Positions 10,998 to 20,177 of a stretch of DNA of 43,867 bases are shown here, one piece after another. The notes beneath the pieces are model-generated. The model was not told the origin of the DNA and made no database searches. It was given only the letters and a program-made list of their open reading frames with translations. Origin of the DNA: Lojkania enalia. Taxonomy: Eukaryota; Ascomycota; Dothideomycetes; Pleosporales. Within the stretch, counting starts at the first letter, position 1, and every line of letters starts with the position of its first letter. The stretch is taken from the NCBI GenBank assembly GCA_010094045.1, contig ML986841.1:8390-52256 (forward strand), written 5' to 3'. The translations under genes were made by a program, and so were the position numbers.

Positions 10998-12006
10998 TTA
11001 GTTTGTGGGAAGTCTTCCGACAACCTCCTCCATTTCCTCATCTGTATAGATCCTGAAGCCCTTTTCCTTCGTCACGCTCGCTAATTGTACGTTCTTGCTA
11101 TCCAGCTTCTCCTCCATGACTTGCTTTAGCGTTTTAAGAACAAGGACTTCGGCTTCCGGGAGGGTAAGAGACTTGTGGAATTCGTTCTGGAGCTCTGCCT
11201 GCGCGCCTTCGGAGCCAGAACCGATAGCTTTGGCATCGTAGCGGTAGAAAGTACCGGACGGTTCGGCGTGGTATCTACATCCGATCAGTATCTCCATCCG
11301 AATACATTCTTCAAGGCATGGATGCCACATACAGACTGGGGCCATCCTCATCATATCCTGCAATCAACAGCGCCACTCCGAATGGCCTAGACATGATGCT
11401 TTCCTCTCCATCCGCACCCTCGCCAAACCTTAGTGCTAGATCGCATATCGCCTGCGTGCAGCTCTCAACCCGTAGCGGCTCATTGTAGTTGAAAGCATGA
11501 TTTTGCGATTCAACCCGCGCATGCTCGATCATGCTCCGTGCGTCGGCCTGTAGCCCTGACATGGCGCATCCAATATGTGAATCAATTTCGACGATCTTCT
11601 CAACGGAACTGGTCTCGAGGAGGGTAGAGGTTACGCGCTTTTCGACACCGAGGATTACCCCCTCGCTCGTAGCTACCTGTTATGCATAAGTTTGTAATTC
11701 GACGGGAGGATGAGGAGTCTGTTGGCGCACGCCTATTGCCGTTGAACCGAGCTTGATGGCTTCTAGCGAGTATTCGACTTGGAAGAGACGGCCTTCGGGG
11801 GAGAAGGTGCTGCAGAGGGGTAAGTGAATGCGTCAGTGGTCGAAGCGGTGGGGATACAGACTTGATGCCGCGATCTGGAATATTAGAGTTAGCTTCCAAG
11901 ATGTTCTCGATCGTTTAAAGAACAGCTTACCATATTCGCTTCGTGCTATGAACTACCAACGTTAGCACATGGAGCTCCGGTGCTGTTTCAAAGTGAAGCA
12001 TACCAT
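10998..12006 (-). CDS. PUP2: 20S proteasome subunit alpha type 5, 6 exons
   Basis: On the minus strand the exons are 12006-12004, 11952-11931, 11874-11862, 11809-11731, 11676-11333 and 11274-10998, total 738 bases, 245 residues. Introns are 51, 56, 52, 54 and 58 bp. The product starts [20 protein letters not shown], then [20 protein letters not shown], the alpha-subunit N-terminal signature that gates the 20S core. The body carries [56 protein letters not shown] and [13 protein letters not shown], all diagnostic of alpha5 (PSMA5/Pup2). It is a structural, non-catalytic subunit of the proteasome alpha ring. Odd points: the initiator ATG forms the whole coding part of exon 1, exons 2 and 3 are only 22 and 13 bases, and intron 3 has the weak donor GTCTGT. 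Identity is very secure; the micro-exons are forced by the conserved N-terminus. Confidence 0.93.
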
Positions 12007-12405
12007 GGTGATTGGATTGTGCGGTGGACGGCTGAAAGATGAGGCGAGATGCTAGATGAGAAACTGCCTAGAGAGAAAAGCTGCTTAGACAGAACAAAGT
12101 CTCGGCAGGTATAAAGCGGGAGGGCGTGTTTTGATATTGATTGGGAGCTTCAAGGCAGATGGGCGCCGCGTATCTAGAAGTCGACGGTGGTCGGGTCCAA
12201 GCTCTGTCTTGGCACCTACTCCTCCGGTGTCCAAGCTCTCAGGCTTCCACTTCCCTCGCTATTCGTCTTTCCGAATCAGAAAAATATCATAATTTTCGCT
12301 CTTAAATGTGATAAGCACCGAACGGTTGAGCACACTGTTTGCTTGCGGATGAATTAGGGTTATTATCCTCATTGCCTGTCAGGAGTCTCGATATCATCTA
12401 GGATC
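12007..12405. promoter_or_regulatory. Shared divergent promoter region, proteasome alpha5 and F-box gene
   Basis: The 399-bp space separates two divergent starts. A plus-strand TATAAA is at about 12110-12115, far from the F-box ATG, so its role is unclear. I found no yeast-type proteasome element (GGTGGCAAA). Confidence 0.4.
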
Positions 12406-14043
12406 ATGGGCAACTTTTTAGAACTTCCAACGGAGCTCATACAGCATATAGTTTCCTTCTGTGACAACCAAGGCGACCTGCATGCCTTGAGTTTACTGTC
12501 GAAGATGCTGCATGAAGTCAGCACCCCATTCCTCTACCGCCATGTGGATCTCTGTGTCGGGCGTCGAGTACCTCGCATCGATAAGTTCTTCTTTCATATT
12601 CTAGGCGATGCCTCACGAGCAAAAATTGTCAAGAGCCTTCATATTGGCGTGTCATCCTCTGGGGTAACTCGAGGGATTGGGTATCGGCTTCATCAAGTTC
12701 CACGCTCGGCATATGGGAGCAAGCTGAGCGACTTGGCACGGGATCTTTGTCCAACTGGTGAATATGAGTCATGGCCCCTTTACTGGAGAGCGTTTCTCGA
12801 CCGAGAGTATGGCGGGTTTGCTGCACTTCTCGTCCTAGCATTACCATGCCTGCACCGTCTTGAGCTGTCCGACCATGACGCTATGACGCTGCAACCGGTG
12901 CTCACACTTATGCATGAGCTTGAGGATATAAATACTGGAGAGAAAGCAATTCCCTCACAAAATCGCTCCACTCCATTTCTCTCGTCAATTCAAGAGTTGG
13001 TTTACAATGTCAACAGCAAAAAAGGCTCTCGATGCCTGTGTCCCGATAGCCGCTTCAATTTGTTGACCTTCATGAAACTCCCGAGACTACAGCGTCTAGA
13101 GTTTGCAATCCCGCATAGTGTGTCACCGAGGCTTATTGCTGCAGATCCTGCCTTCTATGGGGCAAACATCGCTACGATGACTATTCGCCACTCGAACAGT
13201 CTCCTAAATTGTCTAGACAGATTCCTCTGCCTGACTCCTCATCTTCAGGCATTAACTTGCGAGATAAATTTTGCTTCTAACCAACGGCCTGGACTCCCTG
13301 GCGTTCCATCGCTGAATCTTGATTCATTGAGACGCGATCTGAGTCTAGTTAAGCACTCATTGCAAACTCTAGTCTTGAGTGCGGAGATGTGGGACAGTAC
13401 AGAATCTTTCTTTAGGCAAGGAACCCTTGGGCCTCTGGATCTCACGAATTTCAGCAAATTGCACACGCTCGAAGCTCCATTTCCATTCGTGACTGGCGAC
13501 TTTGCATTCCAGATCTCCGAAGACTTAGACCTCCGTCTCCCGCCGAATTTACGCCATCTCTCCCTTCGTATAGACTTGTCCCAAGCACAATATCCGTTGC
13601 CTTTGGCTTGGTCACCAGCAGACTTATCATACGAAGCATCATTCCAGGAAGAACAATGCCGGATCCAAGCAAGAATGCACCTATCATATATGTTTCGAAT
13701 GACTTTGTTGCTCCTTGACAACGTCCGTCGTCTCGAATCGATCTCGGTCTGGCAGCCAGCGGACCCGTCGCTCAGGTGGTTCGACGATCAGTTGAAAGAC
13801 CTCGCTACAACATGCAAGAACAAGTCGATCCTGGGCAAAGTGCTATATCCGATGTTGTTTCGTTGGAAAGACCCACAGTATTGGGATCTGGCCAAAGAGG
13901 TAACTTTGTTTGATCCTTTATATCCTGAACGAGGATCATTGGAAGATCTAGTTCGCAAAGAGAGAGATGGCGGGATTCCTCTAGGGCTTGCTTCGCAATT
14001 TCACTTGCATAGTTTCGAGGAGGCGCACGTACGCCAACAATAA
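12406..14043 (+). CDS. F-box protein, 545 residues
   Basis: A single-exon gene. Residues 4-48 (LELPTELIQHIVSFCDNQGD...LYRHVDL) form an F-box: LP-x-E-L, alternating Leu/Ile, and the closing LYR motif common in fungal F-box proteins. An F-box binds Skp1 and brings targets to the SCF ubiquitin ligase. The remaining 500 residues contain degenerate leucine-rich segments (LPCLHRLELSDHD, MKLPRLQRLEFAIP, FSKLHTLEAPFPF, LPPNLRHLSLRIDLS) that could bind the substrate, plus a cysteine pair (RCLCPDSRF). No catalytic motif is present. The next gene downstream, same strand, is a second protein of this class, which suggests an expanding tandem family. The start is right at the F-box, with no room for a longer N-terminus. 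The substrate is unknown. Confidence 0.85.
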   Translation: MGNFLELPTELIQHIVSFCDNQGDLHALSLLSKMLHEVSTPFLYRHVDLCVGRRVPRIDKFFFHILGDASRAKIVKSLHIGVSSSGVTRGIGYRLHQVPRSAYGSKLSDLARDLCPTGEYESWPLYWRAFLDREYGGFAALLVLALPCLHRLELSDHDAMTLQPVLTLMHELEDINTGEKAIPSQNRSTPFLSSIQELVYNVNSKKGSRCLCPDSRFNLLTFMKLPRLQRLEFAIPHSVSPRLIAADPAFYGANIATMTIRHSNSLLNCLDRFLCLTPHLQALTCEINFASNQRPGLPGVPSLNLDSLRRDLSLVKHSLQTLVLSAEMWDSTESFFRQGTLGPLDLTNFSKLHTLEAPFPFVTGDFAFQISEDLDLRLPPNLRHLSLRIDLSQAQYPLPLAWSPADLSYEASFQEEQCRIQARMHLSYMFRMTLLLLDNVRRLESISVWQPADPSLRWFDDQLKDLATTCKNKSILGKVLYPMLFRWKDPQYWDLAKEVTLFDPLYPERGSLEDLVRKERDGGIPLGLASQFHLHSFEEAHVRQQ

Positions 14044-14898
14044 GCATCCCCTCTCAAAGTGGAGCTTAGCACGCTGAGAAGCATCTTCTTGAAATTCGCT
14101 GTACGAAAGTGCTCTGGCCTATTCTTCTTTCTATTCAGATTGAGTTTGTATTGTCGGTTACCTCCGCGCGACTGGCCGTAGGTTAGAGCAAGGCACAAGG
14201 CATAGTAAGTCTCTCAATTCTGCTGCCGAATGACTGGAGCACCTGCCTTCTACTTCTCCAGCTTTATGTATGCCTTAGTACTGCGCACTCGCAAGGCTGA
14301 TGGGACTCAAGTGGTGGGGTGTTCGGAATCGGAATGACGACTGCCCGAATCAGGCTTGCCCCCCACCTGCAACCGCCCAAAAACGTCTAGTCGACCGAGG
14401 GACGTCGGCGCGCCCGAACACCATTTCTAGCCAAGTACAAGAACATTATCCTGGCATGTCGGAGTTCGCTTTCACCGGCATCAAGTGAGGATAGCGAAGC
14501 TCACTGGCATACTTTACATCCCCTTAACACTGCAGACTCAACGTAATGCACAGTGACAATCACTTTGCTAGACGCTTGGGCATGTCCAGAGGTTAGACGA
14601 GATCAATATCAGCTTAATCTGTGTCCGGCTAGACCGTTCCCAGATACGGGAACCTGCATGACGCGCGTGGCCAGCTCAGGCAACAGCATGGCGGCTAAAC
14701 CTTCTGTGATACCTGGAATTCACTCAACCTCTCGGCTCTCGCACCTTCCTCTACACGCCCGTCTCCGGAATCTGTAGACTAGCTCAGACAGGAAGGTGTT
14801 TTTCAGTTATACATTATCTGAACTGAGTGCAAGTATATATCCACTGCAAATCTCGATTGCCTGGCACAGAAGAGGACGTTCTGCTGTCGTATTCAGAA
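14044..14898. other. Intergenic region between the two F-box genes
   Basis: About 850 bp with only short overlapping ORFs (for example 14300-14488 and 14553-14777, plus strand) that show no domain. The region is C/G-rich around 14340-14420. The reading frame of the next gene is open from 14827, so the true start may be slightly upstream of the one chosen. Confidence 0.45.
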
Positions 14899-16341
14899 AT
14901 GGCTCACTTCTCTGACTTGCCACTCGATCTGCTACCATACATACTGGACTATTTGTCGAAAAGCGAATACGATGCTCTGGTACGGGTGTGCCAATCCCTT
15001 CACAAAGAAGTGCTCCCGTACCTGTACCGCGACATCTCCTTCACGGCAACCAAATCTCGTGGCTGTGCTCGAAAGTTAGCGTTTCTGCTGCGCACCCTCC
15101 TCGAGCAGCCCTCACTCGCCTCTCATGTCTTGAAGTTCAGACTCTATGGGCCTCATGCGTATTGGAACAGGTACAATCCGTGGTCAGATAACGAAGATAC
15201 TTGGACCATGAATCTATGGGGGCTAGAAGGATGCACGACTCTATCCAAGGCTCAGATTATTCTAGTCTCGAACCAATTTTACCAGTTCGTCGATGAAGAA
15301 GTACACAGATCTCTGGCGCAGTTCCGCGGCCGTAGTAAGGATGCCCTTGCGATCCTCATTCTAACGCGCCTCACGGAACTCAATACGTTGGAATTAGGAG
15401 ACGGCTTTCTGAGATATTCTCTCTTTCTACCTCAAATCATCAAACGTGCTATTCGGTTCTTTCCTAAGCTTACTCGTGTCATTCTCGGCGATAGGAGAAG
15501 AGATACAAATAATGCGGTAGCCTATATGGACCTTGACCTCATCCGCCCCATCTTTTATCTTCCCACTGTTGAGACTTTCGAATGGACTATGTCTGAGCCT
15601 TGGGATTTCTGGTGGAATGGTCCCAGGCCGCCTCGGTGCGAGAGTTTGACGAAACTTCATCTTTTCAGAAGTAATATTAGCAGGAAGATTTTGAGTTTCT
15701 TCCTTGCTGCTACGCCGAACCTAAAGGTGTTGCATTACAGACAGGAAATCGTTTTTAGCCGCACTATGGTGGGCGATACGAATCGGTTCACCGACCTCAG
15801 TGAACTGAACTTTGCACTTAGGAATGTGACAAAAACTTTGGAGGACATCAAACTTTCCCTTCAACTAGGCCCTGGCTCCTTATGCTACAACCAGATATTC
15901 GAGCGAGGTTTGCAATTCCCCGCAGTTCAAGGAACCCTATATATTCTGCGAGAAATGGAACAACTTCGTAAAATCGAAATCCCAATATTATTTCTTCTCG
16001 GTTGGGCGCCCGACTTCGCTGCGAGATTGCACGAGGTGCTCCCATCGGGTATCACTGAGCTCACCCTTCGGGATGACTTTGTGGACTTATGCCCATGGGC
16101 TACGGGAATGAATTGCCACAAGAAGGTCGGGCTTATTGGGGAATACATGGAGAATAGGAGTGTATATGCACCTCACTTGCGGAAGTTTATGATTAGAATT
16201 TCGGGGATGAAGAAAGAGGGGTGGCTGGTTGAAGCAGTATACGATCTAAAATTGCGCATATACGGATATGAAGTGCTGCAGTATATTTATCATCCGGAGG
16301 GAAGTGATGTTGATATGTATTGGTGGCTTTTTGGAGAATAG
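14899..16341 (+). CDS. F-box protein, 480 residues
   Basis: A single-exon gene. The start chosen is the ATG at 14899 (MAHFSDLPLDLLPYILDYLS) because the F-box begins immediately; an in-frame ATG at 14827 would add 24 residues with no domain. Residues 5-50 form the F-box (LPLDLLPYILDYL...VCQSLHKEVLPYLYRDISF). The rest shows fungal leucine-rich features such as LTELNTLELGDGF, PKLTRVILGD and ITELTLRDDFVDL and several Trp-rich stretches (WTMSEPWDFWWNG). It is probably a substrate adaptor of an SCF ubiquitin ligase. It shares the F-box layout, LYR motif and single-exon structure with the gene upstream, but the C-terminal parts differ strongly, so the two are distant members of one family and not a recent duplicate. 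The substrate is unknown. Confidence 0.82.
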   Translation: MAHFSDLPLDLLPYILDYLSKSEYDALVRVCQSLHKEVLPYLYRDISFTATKSRGCARKLAFLLRTLLEQPSLASHVLKFRLYGPHAYWNRYNPWSDNEDTWTMNLWGLEGCTTLSKAQIILVSNQFYQFVDEEVHRSLAQFRGRSKDALAILILTRLTELNTLELGDGFLRYSLFLPQIIKRAIRFFPKLTRVILGDRRRDTNNAVAYMDLDLIRPIFYLPTVETFEWTMSEPWDFWWNGPRPPRCESLTKLHLFRSNISRKILSFFLAATPNLKVLHYRQEIVFSRTMVGDTNRFTDLSELNFALRNVTKTLEDIKLSLQLGPGSLCYNQIFERGLQFPAVQGTLYILREMEQLRKIEIPILFLLGWAPDFAARLHEVLPSGITELTLRDDFVDLCPWATGMNCHKKVGLIGEYMENRSVYAPHLRKFMIRISGMKKEGWLVEAVYDLKLRIYGYEVLQYIYHPEGSDVDMYWWLFGE

Positions 16342-16467
16342 GTGAAAAGGAGAAGGGCTGCTGGTAGGTAGATGTTGCAACCGGGTTCGTGAGAGCTTTT
16401 CATTGATTCAATCATCTATTTTGGTCTCTACACTACTTTACAATTCTACTCCTACATTAGATATATC

Positions 16468-17463
16468 TTATGTCTCTTTAAACAGACATCTCTTCTTTGC
16501 GCTCTCGCTCTTTATCTTCTCTTTTACAATTTTCCATGTCAGCTCCATCAAATTCTCCTCTAACTGCTCATCGTTTGCCAAATTGCTTCCTTTCTCCACA
16601 ATTGCCAATGGACATATATACTCACCACTATTCTTCGTCATGGTTGCTACAAACGTCGTTGGCATGGCACTCTCGAAAATATCCTTCTTAAACGGTGTAA
16701 GCACCTGGCTCATCCTATACCCGCCTAATGGGTACGCCTCATGGATCTTATCAACACTCCACCGTTTCTTGGTGAAGCCTGGGTGCGTAGCATTTACGAA
16801 GATATTTAGATGTTGACTTGTCAAGTGCCTAGCCAGGTATCTCGTGTACAACATATTCGCCAACTTGGACCTCCCATAATTCTGATTTGGGCCATGATCC
16901 TGAATCTGATTCAATTCTTTCGAACTCTCGAATATTACATCCTTGGGCGGCATCTGGCGCGGGATCGACGCCTAATTAACTATTCACATATAGTCCGTCT
17001 TTTTAGCGGTATCCTTGAGCAGTGGAAGTAAGTAAGACGTCAAGATGACATGACCCATATGATTCGGAGCCATATGCAATCATTCCAATTATTTGATAAT
17101 GATGCAGGTTGAATACCACGTGCGGAATTGTTAATCAGGATATCGAGTCTGTCTACCTTTTCGGAAATCTTAAAAGCGGTTTTGCTGGTGGCTTCCTAGT
17201 CGGATAAATCACAAAGAATCCATTCGACTTTCTTTGCGGCCTCGTCTCCTGTTTCCTGGCTGATTACATTGAGACAGTCGAATGCAATGTCTTCGGATAC
17301 GGAGAGGATGAAGAGCTTTGAAATAACCTTTTTCAGTAGTGTTTGTGCAGCCGTAGCCGATGCCTTCGGATCTACTAGTTACAATAGCCACTTTGCCGGA
17401 GAGATCTAGGGCCTGGTCAAGGGAGAATTGAGAGCCTTGTAGTGCAAGAGCGTGAGTTGGCAC
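16468..17463 (-). pseudogene. Broken short-chain dehydrogenase/reductase
   Basis: The minus strand encodes pieces of a classical SDR in three reading frames. The first, from 17463, has LDLSGKVAIVT then SRSEGIGYG, a damaged TGxxxGIG nucleotide-binding loop (first Gly now Ser), and starts with GTG where ATG would be expected. After an indel near 17345 a second frame continues LLKKVISKLFILSVSEDIAF ... KVEWILCDLSD, a TAG stop near 17197, then KVDRLDILINNSARG (the NNxAG-like motif). A second shift near 17080 gives HMAPNHMGHVILTSYLLPLL and then two stops. The last 161 codons (16468-16953) are intact, with catalytic YGRSK (Tyr26 and Lys30 of that frame) and ATHPGF. At least two frameshifts and three stops make an active NAD(P)-dependent oxidoreductase unlikely. 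It lies convergent to the F-box gene. Confidence 0.85.
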
Positions 17464-17945
17464 AGTTTTGCCCAGTTCTCAGTGATGGTAATTTTGATGT
17501 TTTGCACTGTGTCGATCGGGGTTAAGTTGTAATAGTGAATTTGGAAATTGAAAGCCCTCTTGGGTATTTAATTAATTGATCGAGTCAATATTCTTGGAAG
17601 AAGCAATAAGTTTCGTATAGAATACAGCTGAGCTCGAGGGTCCTGGTTGAGAATTACATCTTATAACACCCTTGTCAATGCTTGATCCGATTATCGGTCT
17701 CGCATCTATAATGAAGTCTATATCCAACGTATGACGATCGAGTCCAAAGCACATTGATGTCATGAGAATTGCTCGATTTCAGACTGGAAAATACGTAATG
17801 CCGCGATGACACGATCACATTCGTGGTCTGTCAAACAAGGATCAGTGTTTCATCTAGCGCGTAGCATTTAAGCTTAAATCTTATCGATAAAGCAGCCCGA
17901 CCCTACGAAGATACAAACATTTCCACAGCACACAGGCCCCGCGAA
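17464..17945. other. Intergenic region
   Basis: Lies between the dead dehydrogenase (minus) and a plus-strand gene. No ORF with protein-like features; the minus 17572-17763 frame has none. Moderately AT-rich. Confidence 0.45.
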
Positions 17946-18780
17946 ATGGGCGCCCCAGCATACAACATGCCCGATCTCCCAGACTCTAGTCGCGTGCGTC
18001 TTAACTAAAGCTCTCTGAATCTTAGTCCTTATATAGTAACTCTACTAGCTATCCGCAGCTTCACTACCGCCCTTCGTCACTGAAACCGAGTCTTTCCAAT
18101 CCCTCCCACCATCCCGCCGCTCGTCAACCATTCAGACCTCTAACCCTCCATCGCTCCTACCGGATGTCCTTAAAGCACGAAATGATCGCATGAACGAAGA
18201 GCTCGTCTCTATGTTCCATTCGCGGCCGGACCCTTTAAATCCGCAAACCTCGTTCACTGGCAACGGAACATATACGCATATTGATGTTCAGGCGAGGCCG
18301 AGATTTCCACACGAAGAGTACTTGCCGCCTTCAGGACCAAGAAGGGAGTTTTTGCCGCTGGGTAGGGGTAAGGATAGAGAGGGGTTGAAGTTGAAGGGGA
18401 AGTTGAATGAGGAGGTGAAGAAGATTTACGAAGAGCTTAAGGAGGCCTTGGAAGAGGAGACTAAGACTGATACAAGTGCCTATGATCCGATAGTCAGGTT
18501 TGGTGGGTTGCCTGTACCGGATTTAACGACTACGACGGGAAGGAAGGATCACAGGGATGTTGAGGCGAGAAGGATGGAGGGTGTTACGGAGAATACGGGG
18601 AATCCTGCGAATGAAGCGTGGGGTGGGGAGCGGAGAGTGAGTTATGGAGGCCCGAGAGTCCCTCCCTGGACGGCGCAGAGACGACCCTTGGTGTCTGGAA
18701 GGGATATTGTTACGAGTGGGGCGGAAACTGTAGGAAGTACTTATGACGCGAGTAGAGATCCGAGAAGGCGGGGGAAATGA
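17946..18780 (+). CDS. Hypothetical charged protein, 2 exons
   Basis: Joining 17946-17993 and 18049-18780 across a 55-bp intron gives 259 residues. The first exon encodes MGAPAYNMPDLPDSSR and the second opens LSAASLPPFVTETESFQSLP in frame, which argues that the long ORF is a real gene with a 5' exon. The centre (about residues 125-160) is a highly charged predicted helix or coiled coil, KLNEEVKKIYEELKEALEEE. Before it comes a Pro-rich segment (FPHEEYLPPSGPRREFLPLG), and the C-terminus is Gly/Arg-rich and likely disordered, ending DPRRRGK. No domain is recognised and no function is offered. An alternative acceptor (CCGCAG at 18058) would shift the frame, so the TACTAG acceptor is used. Confidence 0.65.
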
Positions 18781-19310
18781 ATTCATTTGAATGATCCATA
18801 GAAATGGGATTGGAACAAGAACATAGGATGATCAAAGGATATGGAGTATGGCGTCAAAAAGGATTTGATACCCATCTAGGTTTAATATTTCGAGAGTTGT
18901 GAAGCCAATTTGAAAGGCCGTCGCGTATAAATTTATCCTAGCCGGATCATGTCTGGAATGATTCTACCCCCAGAACAATTTATGATTCCTTCCTTAACCT
19001 ACGCATACTTCCCGCCAACTCTTCCCTTTCTCTGAAAACGCTTTTTGTTTAGGAAAGCTGATATATATATCCATCACCGAACCTTTCATATATCAATATC
19101 AGCTACCTGAAGCCACTGTGCTCATGGCAGTTTTACCTCTCCAAGCCCACATTCCCTCAACCTAACTAGTCCTTGCATTCCTTACCCTAGCAATTCTCAT
19201 CTATCTTCTCATCTAGCATCTTGCAGATCTTTGCACAATGTCTATAACCACTAGTTAGACGCGCCTCACAGATCCTTCTCAACCCTCACGGCAACCCATA
19301 AATCCCTTAC
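18781..19310. other. Intergenic region
   Basis: About 530 bp, pyrimidine-rich between 18960 and 19230. It contains a TATATATAT run near 19062-19070. No gene seen. Confidence 0.45.
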
Positions 19311-19726
19311 TTACACATCAACATCAGGACCGTCATGCCACCCTCCTTCAACGGTACCTTCAACCACCACCACCACCACCCTCCTCCCATCAACCTCATA
19401 CTCATCCGCACTAAACAACTTCCTCTTATTCTTCAAACCATGTGCCTCTTTAACGCTGCCGTACTTCTCAGTCTTAATCTCGCTCACAATGTCCTTGAAG
19501 TAGGTGAAATTCGTCAAGCAAGCGCCCGGTCCAATGGGCTGGAGGCAGGAGTCTGAGGCCGGGATGGTGATGTTCGTGGGCGCGGGCGAGGTGAAGGCGT
19601 AGCCGAAGTGGTAGCCTACGTAGCCGGAGGCTTTGCAGAGGCTTTCGCTGCAGTGAGGAGTGCTGTGTTCGCAATAGAGTAGAGAGTGGGTATGGCCCGG
19701 AGAGCGATGTTAGCTAGCAGATACAT
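19311..19726 (-). pseudogene. Frame-disrupted small cysteine-bearing, secreted-like protein
   Basis: Two minus-strand frames overlap. The first, from an ATG at 19726 in a good context (ACAATG), encodes a hydrophobic leader MYLLANIALRAIPTLYSIAN that resembles a signal peptide, but stops at 19616. The second is open from 19709 to 19311 and has no ATG. It reads LYCEHSTPHCSESLCKASG ... SDSCLQPIGPGACLTNFTYF, with five cysteines, an N-glycosylation site (NIT) and a charged C-terminal tail with a run of six valines encoded by a GTG repeat. A shift of one base between the two would join leader and cysteine-rich part into a small secreted protein of roughly 130 residues. No simple intron makes this join. 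It may be a pseudogene, a sequencing indel, or a gene with an unseen exon. Family unknown. Confidence 0.4.
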
Positions 19727-20177
19727 TGTTGGTGTGAGGAGAGTGGACGATTGCTGAGAATGTCGACGGCGTGGAGTGGGATGTAGGTATATATTAGGGT
19801 AGCGCATGGGTTGGAGTCAAACGCTGTTTTAGAAAACTAGTCGTGCCTCGAGACTGTTTGATTGTGTAATGATTAATTTTAATGCACGAAGGAATCACAC
19901 CACTTTTAAAGAAGTGTCAAGGATCGGTAGTCTATGAAGAGCTGAAAGGGCCAAAAATGTGGCATGCTTGAAGTATTTTTGGGGAACATCTCAGGTTATC
20001 AATCCTAATCTCCAGAATTCATTATGGTATCCACCAGAGCGCCCGAACACCATGCTTACGGTTGAGTCCTCACGCTAGAAGACGCCCAGGGCACATATCT
20101 CATCCTCAAATCAAACGCGCCTAAACCGACTTTGTCACCAACAAATGAAACAAGGACTAGAGTGGAGCCCAATGTAG
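19727..20177. other. Intergenic region downstream of the GCP2 gene
   Basis: About 450 bp between the cysteine-bearing ORF and the GCP2 stop, both on the minus strand. Nothing else is supported; the minus 20056-20250 frame overlaps the GCP2 end out of frame. Confidence 0.45.

Noticed and set aside
14412..14426. Shared 15-mer GCGCCCGAACACCAT with 20042
   Set aside because: One 15-base match is about what chance predicts in a 44 kb window, and the flanks differ.
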